Shown here: one piece after another, positions 9,824 to 17,174 of the stretch
Numbering within the stretch: the stretch's first letter is position 1
How the letters are laid out: each line of letters begins with the position of its first letter
Origin: Pedobacter duraquae
GTDB lineage: Bacteria; Bacteroidota; Bacteroidia; Sphingobacteriales; Sphingobacteriaceae
Length of the DNA: 64,000 nucleotides
Assembly: GCF_004362245.1 (NCBI RefSeq)
Contig: NZ_SNWM01000001.1
Span: forward strand, 806,001-870,000
Direction of reading: 5' to 3'
Notes under the pieces: generated by a model
Database searches by the model: none
Told to the model about the DNA's origin: nothing
Seen by the model: only the letters and a program-made list of their open reading frames with translations
Made by a program: the position numbers and the translations under genes

Positions 9824-11296
9824 ATGAAAAAACTTTTCATTGCCGCATTCGTTCTATGTGCTTTTGGTGCTCAGGCTCAAAAAAATGCATTATTAGACCA
9901 GTCATTCTGGAAAAACCAACCCAATGTTGCTGCTGTCCAGGCAGAAATAGCTAAAGGCGCCAATCCTGCCGAAACTACCAGTAACATGTTTGACCCTGTG
10001 GTATATGCCATCAACTCACAAGCTCCAACAGAATCCATCAAATTTTTATTGGATCAAAAAGGAAACGATGCCAATAAAATTACGCACGACAGCAGAACTT
10101 ATATTTTCTGGGCGGCTATGCGTGGCAATACCGACGTTATGGAATACCTGATCAGCAAAGGGGCAAAAACAAATATCATGGATAGCCATGGTGCTACCCC
10201 GCTAACTTTCGCTGCAGGTAGTCAGGCCAACACCAAAGTATACGACATCCTGATTAAAAATGGCGTCAATGTTAAAAAAGACGTAAACAGTGATGGTGCC
10301 AATGCATTAATGCTTTCTGTCGCTAATGATAAAGACTTTGCATTAATGAACTACTTTGTTTCCAAAGGACTCGACATCAATGCTGTTGATGCAAACGGTA
10401 ATACCGCCTTTGCTTATGCAACCAGAACAGGAAATATAGAGCTATTGAAAGCACTGGTACAAAAAGGGGTAAAATATAACGACAACGCATTTTTATTAGC
10501 CGCACAGGGAGCACGTGGTGCCGCAGGAGGATCACTTGAAACATTTCAATACCTGGAAAGCCTGAACCTCAAACCTACGGTAATTGGTAAAAATGGAGAA
10601 AACGTACTGCACGCTATTGCACGCAGACCGAAACAAGCTGAATTGATTAACCACTTCATTGCCAAGGGTGTCGATGTGAACAAAGCCGATAATGATGGTA
10701 ATACACCTTTTATGCTGGCTGCTGCATCTAACACAGACCCTGTAGTGATCGAATTATTAGGTACTAAGATAAAAGACATCAACATTGCCAACAAAAAAGG
10801 ACTTACTGCATTAGCTATGGCCGTACGCAGCAACAGCCCTGAAGTTGTTAGCTTACTGATTGCTAAAGGTGCAAACGTGAATGCTGTTGATGCAGCTGGC
10901 GATAACCTGGGCTATTATGTAATTCAATCTTACAGCCCACAACGTGCTGAAGCATTTGAAGCTAAAGTAAAAATTCTGCAGGACAAAGGTCTGGATATGG
11001 CCGCTCCTCAAAAAAACGGCAATACTGTTTATCACCTTGCCGTAGCGAAAGATGATATGGCGCTGATCAAACGTGTTGGATCATTCAACGCAGATATCAA
11101 CGGTAAAAACAAAGAAGGCATGACAGCACTGCATAAAGCAGCTCTGATTGCCCATGACGATACCGTGTTGAAATATCTGATCGCTTCTGGTGCAAAAAAA
11201 GACGTTCTTACAGACCTTAAAGAAAGTCCTTTTGATCTGGCCAGCGAAAATGAATACCTGACTAAAAAGAATGTATCTGTTAATTTCCTAAAATAA
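9824..11296 (+). CDS. Secreted ankyrin-repeat protein
   Basis: A 490-residue protein with a clear signal peptide (MKKLFIAAFVLCAFGAQAQ) and then ankyrin repeats over nearly its whole length, from about residue 55 to 480. Recognisable repeat units include DSHGATPLTFAAGSQ, DANGNTAFAYATRTGNIELL, DNDGNTPFMLAA, NKKGLTALAMAVRSNSPEVV and NKEGMTALHKAALIAHDDTV. Ankyrin stacks bind proteins; periplasmic ones are often linked to redox or metal proteins. It is the first gene of an operon with a DUF2271 protein 4 nt downstream and a PepSY reductase after that, which suggests it scaffolds or protects that periplasmic redox system. The exact role is unknown. Confidence 0.85.
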   Translation: MKKLFIAAFVLCAFGAQAQKNALLDQSFWKNQPNVAAVQAEIAKGANPAETTSNMFDPVVYAINSQAPTESIKFLLDQKGNDANKITHDSRTYIFWAAMRGNTDVMEYLISKGAKTNIMDSHGATPLTFAAGSQANTKVYDILIKNGVNVKKDVNSDGANALMLSVANDKDFALMNYFVSKGLDINAVDANGNTAFAYATRTGNIELLKALVQKGVKYNDNAFLLAAQGARGAAGGSLETFQYLESLNLKPTVIGKNGENVLHAIARRPKQAELINHFIAKGVDVNKADNDGNTPFMLAAASNTDPVVIELLGTKIKDINIANKKGLTALAMAVRSNSPEVVSLLIAKGANVNAVDAAGDNLGYYVIQSYSPQRAEAFEAKVKILQDKGLDMAAPQKNGNTVYHLAVAKDDMALIKRVGSFNADINGKNKEGMTALHKAALIAHDDTVLKYLIASGAKKDVLTDLKESPFDLASENEYLTKKNVSVNFLK

Positions 11297-11300
11297 TATC

Positions 11301-11792
11301 ATGCGCAATTTCTATAAAATCTGCTTTTCCCTACTTTTAGTACTTTGTTTACCCCGCATTTCAAATGCACAGACTGCCGGAACCACAAAATACAAATGCC
11401 TGGTTCAAATGACCAATTACCTCGGTGAAGGTGCTTACATCGCCGTTTCTCTGATCAACCCTAAAGGGGCTTATGAGAAAACCCTTTACGTAATGGGTTC
11501 TGATAAAAAATGGTACAAAGACATCAAAGAATGGCATAAATTTTATTCAAAAAAACCAAGTAACATCAGCGCGATTACCGGTGCGTCAATCACTGGTGGA
11601 GATAGAAGTGTAACCGTATTGGAGATTGAAAACTCCAAACTGAACGCAGGTTACTCTATCCGCTTTGAAGCTGCTGTTGAAGATAAAGAATATCATGTTA
11701 AAGACATCGAAGTGCCTTTGAGTACTGAAGGTCTTTCAGGGAAAACAGAAGGTAAAGGCTATATCCGCTACGTACGCTTAAGTTCGATATAA
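11301..11792 (+). CDS. DUF2271 periplasmic protein, possible flavinylated carrier
   Basis: A 163-residue secreted protein of the DUF2271 family (signal peptide ending NAQ at about residue 24). DUF2271 proteins are commonly encoded with PepSY membrane reductases and ApbE flavin transferases, as they are here. Residues 90-96 read SAITGAS, close to the ApbE target motif Dxx(S/T)GA(S/T), with Ser96 in the FMN-acceptor position and the leading Asp replaced by Ser. FMN attachment is therefore possible but not proven. It is 4 nt after the ankyrin gene and 12 nt before the PepSY gene. Family call is good; redox role is inference from neighbours. Confidence 0.75.
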   Translation: MRNFYKICFSLLLVLCLPRISNAQTAGTTKYKCLVQMTNYLGEGAYIAVSLINPKGAYEKTLYVMGSDKKWYKDIKEWHKFYSKKPSNISAITGASITGGDRSVTVLEIENSKLNAGYSIRFEAAVEDKEYHVKDIEVPLSTEGLSGKTEGKGYIRYVRLSSI

Positions 11793-11804
11793 GCCTGTAA
11801 ATCT

Positions 11805-14000
11805 ATGACAATTTCGATATGGAGATATAGCCACCTAGTATTGGCTATATCTTCTTTTCTGTTGCTTACACTCGCATCTGTAAGTGGTATCATTCTTTCT
11901 TTCGATCCTGTTCTTCAAAAAACACAACCCTACCGCGTCGCTAATTTTGATCAAATCAGTCTGGCAGAAACCCTGCCCGTACTCAAAAAAGAGTATCTCG
12001 AAATAAGTGAACTCTCTGTTGACGCAAATCAGTTTGTCACCCTCAAGGGTACAGATATGGATGGCAAGAACGTTTCAGCCTATATCGACCCGCTAACGGC
12101 AAAAGTACTGGGGAAACCAGAGAAAAAAACCGCTTTTTTCCAATGGGTAACTACACTGCACCGATCATTGTTCCTGCACGAAACAGGTAGGTTTTTTATC
12201 GGCATCACTGCATTTTTGTTATTTCTTATTGCAACATCGGGCACCGTCCTGATCTTGCAACGCCAGCGAGGCATCAAGCACTTTTTTAAGAAAATTGTTA
12301 AAGAAAGTTTCGCCCAATACTATCATGTTGTTCTTGGCCGCCTTCTATTAATCCCCATCCTGATCATTTCCTGCAGTGGAACCTACCTATCCCTTGTTCG
12401 CTTCAATGTGATCCATGAAAAAAAGATCAGTCATAAAATAGACTTCGATAGCTTAAAAGAAGCGCCTGAAGTCAAACTGACGGATTTCAGCATTTTCAAA
12501 AAAACAAAGCTATCTGACGTCCAGTCTGTAGAATTCCCTTTTTCAGAAGATGTAGAAGATTATTTCCTGCTGAAATTAAAGGATAGGGAAATTGTTGTAA
12601 ATCAGTTTACCGGCGAGGTTATCGATGAAATCCCCTACCCACTAACTACAATGATGGCCACGCTGAGTCTGGATCTCCATACCGGGCGTACCAACATCCT
12701 TTGGGCACTTGTCCTGGCGCTTGCCTCTGCCAACATATTGTTCTTCATTTATTCTGGATTTGCCATCACGCTAAACCGCAGAAAAAACAGGATTAAAAAT
12801 AAGTTCAAGAGCGACAAGTCCCAGTACATCATTTTGATCGGATCAGAAAACGGCAGTACGTTCAAATATGCGAACGCCCTTCATGAGCAGATCCTTAAAA
12901 GCGGTGCCACATCCTATGTTGGCGAACTTAACACGTATACCGTTTATCCCAAAGCAGAGCATATCATCATCCTTACCGCTACATACGGCCTTGGTAATCC
13001 ACCTACTAATGCAGGTAAGTTCCTGGCACTTTTGGAAAAGAAACCGCAGCTTCAGCCCGTTAATTTCTCAGTATTGGGTTTTGGCTCACATGCTTATCCC
13101 GACTTCTGCAAGTTTGCCTACGAAGTTAACAATCACCTTTCTTTACAGAAATGGGCTGTACCATTAACAGAAATCCATACTGTAAATGATAAATCTCCTG
13201 ATGATTTTAAGCTTTGGCTGGATGTATGGTCACAAAAATCTGGACTACCAATCAACATTGCCCCGGAACTGCTTGCGTCAAAACCAAAACGCTTAAAACA
13301 ACTTTCAGTCATTTCAAAAACAGAGATCAGCCATGAAGACGGTGCTTTCCTGATTCGATTAAAACCCGCTGGGAGAACAACTTTTACTTCGGGTGATTTG
13401 CTGGCCATTTATCCGGCAAATGACTACCGGGAGCGCCAGTATTCTATCGGCCGCGTCGCTCAGGATGTACAGCTCAGCGTGAAGCTGCATAATAACGGAC
13501 TGGGATCAGGATTTCTATATAACCTGCAGCCTGGAGATACCATTAAAGCACGTATTATCGGCAATAGCCACTTCCATTTCCCTAAGAAAGCTTCAGCGGT
13601 TATCATGATATCTAACGGGACGGGCATCGCGCCATTTCTCGGGATGATCGCTCAAAACACCAGAAACGTACCTTGCCATTTATATTGTGGATTCCGTGGA
13701 GCCTCATCTTTTGAATTATATCAGAAAGGGATGGATAGCCATATTGCTCAGCAACGACTCACTAAGCTCAACGTCGCTTATTCCAGGGAACAGGAAAAAC
13801 AATATGTGAAGGATCTTTTACACCGCGACGGATTCTTCATTGCGAAGACATTAAAAGAAAATGGAGTCATCATGATCTGCGGATCGCTTGCCATGCAGCA
13901 GAATGTAACCGAATTCCTGGAAACGATCTGCCAGTCCGAAAATGATAAAAGCCTCAGCTTTTACCAGTCGCACAACCAGGTATTGATGGATTGCTATTAA
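11805..14000 (+). CDS. PepSY-TM / flavodoxin / FAD-NAD(P) reductase fusion
   Basis: A 731-residue inner-membrane flavoreductase that could move electrons from cytosolic NAD(P)H to the periplasm. The N-terminal half is PepSY-TM: membrane segments at about 9-31, 127-150, 178-200 and 300-325. A flavodoxin domain starts near 343 with the FMN phosphate loop GSENGST. A ferredoxin-NADP-reductase part follows, with the FAD motif RQYSIGR, SNGTGIAPFLG for the nucleotide, and a C-terminal aromatic residue (DCY). The architecture resembles sulfite-reductase flavoproteins joined to a membrane anchor and is seen with iron-siderophore reduction in other bacteria. The DUF2271 protein upstream and ApbE downstream (convergent, 4-nt overlap) are the probable partners. 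Confidence 0.88.
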   Translation: MTISIWRYSHLVLAISSFLLLTLASVSGIILSFDPVLQKTQPYRVANFDQISLAETLPVLKKEYLEISELSVDANQFVTLKGTDMDGKNVSAYIDPLTAKVLGKPEKKTAFFQWVTTLHRSLFLHETGRFFIGITAFLLFLIATSGTVLILQRQRGIKHFFKKIVKESFAQYYHVVLGRLLLIPILIISCSGTYLSLVRFNVIHEKKISHKIDFDSLKEAPEVKLTDFSIFKKTKLSDVQSVEFPFSEDVEDYFLLKLKDREIVVNQFTGEVIDEIPYPLTTMMATLSLDLHTGRTNILWALVLALASANILFFIYSGFAITLNRRKNRIKNKFKSDKSQYIILIGSENGSTFKYANALHEQILKSGATSYVGELNTYTVYPKAEHIIILTATYGLGNPPTNAGKFLALLEKKPQLQPVNFSVLGFGSHAYPDFCKFAYEVNNHLSLQKWAVPLTEIHTVNDKSPDDFKLWLDVWSQKSGLPINIAPELLASKPKRLKQLSVISKTEISHEDGAFLIRLKPAGRTTFTSGDLLAIYPANDYRERQYSIGRVAQDVQLSVKLHNNGLGSGFLYNLQPGDTIKARIIGNSHFHFPKKASAVIMISNGTGIAPFLGMIAQNTRNVPCHLYCGFRGASSFELYQKGMDSHIAQQRLTKLNVAYSREQEKQYVKDLLHRDGFFIAKTLKENGVIMICGSLAMQQNVTEFLETICQSENDKSLSFYQSHNQVLMDCY

Positions 14001-14992
14001 CTTCTAGCAGGCTTGAATTTTTTCAAATCCAGATTATCAGAAGAGAAAAAATGCCCATCATCAGTAATTAAGATGCAGGATAACTCAGGATAGTTTTTAA
14101 TGAGCCTGAGACCTGCTTCTTTTCCAAGAACCATGATCGACGTGCTAAAGCCATTTGCCATTTCCGCACTCGGCCCAAATACGGTAACGCTGCATAATCC
14201 CGTGGCAGGATATCCTGTATGCGGATTGATGATATGCGCATACCGCTTACCATTAAACTCTACAAATTTCTCATAGCTGCCAGAAGTTACCACCGCACCC
14301 TGACGCAATGGAACAACAGCAACCAGCTGATGGTCATCAAAAGGATTGGTGATTCCGATGTTCCATGGCTTTCCGTTAGGTTGTTTCCCCCAGGTCGCCA
14401 TATCACCAGAGCCGTTAACAATTCCCGCACGAATGCCTTTCCGCAACATCATCTCCCGGCATTTGTCGGCCGCGTAGCCCTCCCCTAAAGCGCCGAAACC
14501 AATTTTCATTCCCGGCAACTTTAAAAATATAGTAGATTGCTCCCTATCGACAATAATATTCTTGTAGCCCACTCTGGCCACAGAGTTCTTAATTGCTTCT
14601 TCAGAGGGCATTTCTGTCATCGACCCATCAAACTTCCATATCCTGTCCATAGAAGCGAAACTCACGTCGAAAGCCCCACCGGTAATTTCAGAAAGTTTAA
14701 GCGCCCGCTCGGTTAGCTCAATAACTTCGCGGTCCACTTTTACAGGAGCTATTCCGGCATTTTTATTTACCTGAGATACTTGCGATGCAGGGATCCAGTC
14801 TGAAATGAGATTTTCAATACGCGTTATTTCTGCAATTACGGTATCTATATTGCGCTCAGCAGCAGCAGTATCTTTCGCAACAATGCTAATATCAAAACGT
14901 GCTCCCATCAGCTTCGCCGTTCTCGTGCGCAAAGACTGCGCAGAACAGGTCGAACAAAGCAGGAACAGCGCTATAGCAGGAAGAAATTTCAT
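13997..14992 (-). CDS. apbE: FAD:protein FMN transferase (ApbE)
   Basis: Transfers FMN from FAD onto Ser/Thr of periplasmic proteins. The 331-residue protein has a signal peptide (MKFLPAIALFLLCSTCSAQ) and the ApbE motifs GARFDISI, SFASMDRIWKFDG, FGALGEGYAADKC, IVNGSGDMATWG and the signature HIINPHTGYPA. It is convergent with the PepSY reductase gene and overlaps it by 4 nt. The DUF2271 protein with its SAITGAS motif is the nearest candidate substrate. Function is well supported; the substrate is inferred. Confidence 0.92.
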   Translation of the reverse strand: MKFLPAIALFLLCSTCSAQSLRTRTAKLMGARFDISIVAKDTAAAERNIDTVIAEITRIENLISDWIPASQVSQVNKNAGIAPVKVDREVIELTERALKLSEITGGAFDVSFASMDRIWKFDGSMTEMPSEEAIKNSVARVGYKNIIVDREQSTIFLKLPGMKIGFGALGEGYAADKCREMMLRKGIRAGIVNGSGDMATWGKQPNGKPWNIGITNPFDDHQLVAVVPLRQGAVVTSGSYEKFVEFNGKRYAHIINPHTGYPATGLCSVTVFGPSAEMANGFSTSIMVLGKEAGLRLIKNYPELSCILITDDGHFFSSDNLDLKKFKPARS

Positions 14993-15046
14993 AGTCCAAT
15001 TTTAACTATTTCTATCGGTAATAGGAGGAATAAAATGTCATTTGAC

Positions 15047-15080
15047 ACAAAAAAGCTGTCAGGTTTTTACACCCAACAGC
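15047..15080 (-). terminator. Terminator of the yceI-like gene
   Basis: On the minus strand GCTGT (15080-15076) pairs with ACAGC (15059-15055), with GGG/CC pairs possible inside, followed by six T. It lies 23 nt after the YceI stop codon. Confidence 0.65.
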
Positions 15081-15102
15081 CCTCTCATTCTAACCAGTAA
15101 AA

Positions 15103-15675
15103 TTATTTAGCCTGTACAAACTCCAGGTTCAAGGTAATTTTAACGTCTTTAGCTACACCCATTCCGGTTGGGTCGTATTTGATATTGTAATCTAACCTGT
15201 TGATGGTTGTTGTCGCGTTAAAACCAGCCTTAACATTTGACTGTTGATCTTTAGCAGTACCGCCATAAACAACATTGAAAACAACATCTTTCGTTACATC
15301 ACGTATTGTAAGTTTGCCGCTCAGCGCGTAGTTACCATCTTTAACTTTCTTGAAAGAAGTACTAACAAAAGTCATCGTTGGAAATTTTGCAGCATTGAAA
15401 AAATCATCCGTTTTCAGGTGGTTATTTCTAGGTTCAACGTCTGTATTGATACTGTTTACATCAACAGTAAAATTAATTTTTGCATCGGTAAGGTCTGCCT
15501 TTGCTGCATCAATTGTACCTTCAAATTTCTTGAAAGAACCATCAACAAAAGAAATACCCATGTGCTTCACTTCGAAAGTAACGAATGAATGCATTGGATC
15601 TACTGACCATTTAGTTTGTGCAAAGGATGCTGCGCTTATAGAAAGGGCAAGCATGAATAAAAAAATCTTTTTCAT
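15103..15675 (-). CDS. YceI-family periplasmic protein
   Basis: A 190-residue secreted lipocalin-like protein (signal peptide MKKIFLFMLALSISAASFAQ). YceI proteins bind isoprenoid or other lipophilic molecules in the periplasm. The family pattern is clear: WSVDPMHSFVTFEVKHMGIS at the N-terminus, the central FFNAAKFPTMTFVSTSF and the C-terminal INRLDYNIKYDP. The gene stands alone with its own promoter and terminator. Ligand unknown. Confidence 0.92.
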   Translation of the reverse strand: MKKIFLFMLALSISAASFAQTKWSVDPMHSFVTFEVKHMGISFVDGSFKKFEGTIDAAKADLTDAKINFTVDVNSINTDVEPRNNHLKTDDFFNAAKFPTMTFVSTSFKKVKDGNYALSGKLTIRDVTKDVVFNVVYGGTAKDQQSNVKAGFNATTTINRLDYNIKYDPTGMGVAKDVKITLNLEFVQAK

Positions 15676-15699
15676 AATATCTGTCTTGATTTATAAAAG

Positions 15700-15707
15700 C
15701 AAAATTA
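15700..15707 (-). promoter_or_regulatory. -7 promoter element of the yceI-like gene
   Basis: The minus strand reads TAATTTTG (15707-15700), a perfect TAnnTTTG, 25 nt upstream of the YceI ATG. A TTG lies 17 bases further upstream (15727-15725). Confidence 0.5.
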
Positions 15708-15766
15708 AACCTATTTACTTCCACCAAGATTGATGTAGGATAAGAAATACACTTTTCGAATTTTAG

Positions 15767-16492
15767 CTAGCGCAGCGGTTCATAAACTGCAATTTTATGT
15801 ACCCCCGGATAAAAATGAACCTCATAACGTACATTTTGATTATCCCTCTTGATCAGACTGCGCACATGACGCTCTGTGTAATCATGGACCTCTATCGTAT
15901 TTCCTTTTTTAAGATAACCATTATTGATCATTTCGTCAATTTCCAATGGACGAACATGAATACAGCCATGAGACTCACCTAGCTGAAAAGGAACCTTCCT
16001 TGTCGTGCTTACCTCATCGTATGGGGTAGTATGTATAAAATCACCCATAATCCGTTCTTTTCCATTCATACGTCTGTCATTGTTCAGATCCTTGTAATAT
16101 TTAACCGAGATATGCCCAAAATCATTAAATATCCATCGTTCCGGAAAGCCACCACCTGGCTGCAGATCCTGGTAATATCTCGTAATCAGATCGACAACAG
16201 CCTTTTGGTTTTTCTTATATTTCCCCCACTCAGCATTTACATCAGTAAGTTTTGTCCATACACCGCGGTATTTCACAGAAACCACATCACCGGTTTTTTT
16301 TAGCTCTGATCCCCACGCAATGCCAGACCACATCACATACTTACCTCCACTGATATGCTTTTCTATAACACCGATAACATACCGCCCAGCCCTGGTAGGA
16401 TCCTGGGAATGGCCGTCGGCCCCCATTATTTTTTGAGTCGGACCTCCGTGGGCATCAAATTCCTTAATTTTAATGAGTGATTTTTCAGGCAT
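15767..16492 (-). CDS. L,D-transpeptidase (YkuD)-domain protein without signal peptide
   Basis: A 241-residue protein with the YkuD active-site motif: His154 in GDFIHTTP, then Ser174-His175-Gly176-Cys177 in ESHGCIHVRP, where Cys177 would be the nucleophile. L,D-transpeptidases cross-link or modify peptidoglycan outside the cytoplasm, yet this protein starts MPEKSLIKIKEFDAHGG with no signal peptide or membrane helix. The lipoprotein gene stop is only 10 nt upstream, so no longer start is possible. A calcium-loop-like stretch (DLNNDRRMNGKE, about 135-146) precedes the active site. It may act in the cytosol on another substrate, or be exported in an unusual way. The catalytic family is supported; location and substrate are open. 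Confidence 0.75.
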   Translation of the reverse strand: MPEKSLIKIKEFDAHGGPTQKIMGADGHSQDPTRAGRYVIGVIEKHISGGKYVMWSGIAWGSELKKTGDVVSVKYRGVWTKLTDVNAEWGKYKKNQKAVVDLITRYYQDLQPGGGFPERWIFNDFGHISVKYYKDLNNDRRMNGKERIMGDFIHTTPYDEVSTTRKVPFQLGESHGCIHVRPLEIDEMINNGYLKKGNTIEVHDYTERHVRSLIKRDNQNVRYEVHFYPGVHKIAVYEPLR

Positions 16493-16502
16493 TTTTTCGA
16501 AT

Positions 16503-17063
16503 CTATTTTTTCTTTAAAATAACTATTGTTTCAACACGTGCTGAAGCTTCCTGGTTTGCTCCCGACCGTATCGTAAGCTCCGTTTGTTTATCAAACTGCG
16601 TAAAACGTAACGGCAATGGATCTTTAGGCATTGGGAAATCTTTTGGTAACGAGTCGGGCTTACCAAAATTCTTGATGATCGTGCCAACAGTCGGCCTGGC
16701 AGCTGATGCGGGTGGAAGTAATAGTATAAGTTCTGCCGGCCCTTTATCGCTGCCTGCTGTGACAGAAACCTGGATTGAGTCTGGTCGCTCATGTTGCCCG
16801 TCATAAAGTGCAAGCGGCAATTCAGCAGCATATTGTCTGTTAATTGACTTGATGTGTTCAGTATTAAATTCATTCATGCTCAAGCCTACCACCTGTTTCA
16901 GGTAATCCATAAATGGATCACTGTGTTTAGACACAACAACCTTTTCAGCAGACAAAGGCTGCTCAGCCGCTGTATTTCCATTGCATGCAATAGCCAACAG
17001 GACTATGCTAAATAGCAACATGCTAAGGCAATAACGTCTGGATGAGAGAATAATAGAGTTCAT
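16503..17063 (-). CDS. Hypothetical lipoprotein
   Basis: A 186-residue predicted lipoprotein: a basic N-terminus, a hydrophobic stretch and the lipobox LLAIAC with the modified Cys at about residue 27. The mature part has no domain I recognise; it shows an acidic/hydrophobic mix with LILLLPPASAA in the middle and a lysine-rich end. It precedes the L,D-transpeptidase-domain gene by 10 nt and is surely cotranscribed with it, so the two probably act together at the envelope. Function unknown. Confidence 0.6.
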   Translation of the reverse strand: MNSIILSSRRYCLSMLLFSIVLLAIACNGNTAAEQPLSAEKVVVSKHSDPFMDYLKQVVGLSMNEFNTEHIKSINRQYAAELPLALYDGQHERPDSIQVSVTAGSDKGPAELILLLPPASAARPTVGTIIKNFGKPDSLPKDFPMPKDPLPLRFTQFDKQTELTIRSGANQEASARVETIVILKKK

Positions 17064-17118
17064 ACCAACATGGGCTCAAAAACCAAACCATATTTAAAAA
17101 GATTGTTAAAAACCCCGA

Positions 17119-17150
17119 TTTGCTTTTCGACCACGCACTTTCTATATTTA
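17119..17150 (+). promoter_or_regulatory. Promoter of the PAS histidine kinase gene
   Basis: TTTG at 17119-17122, a 20-base spacer and TATATTTA at 17143-17150 (7/8 of TAnnTTTG) give a well-formed Bacteroidota promoter. Transcription would start near 17157, so the kinase must begin at the ATG at 17175. Confidence 0.65.
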
Positions 17151-17174
17151 TCCCTTCATAAAAAACACTACTTA

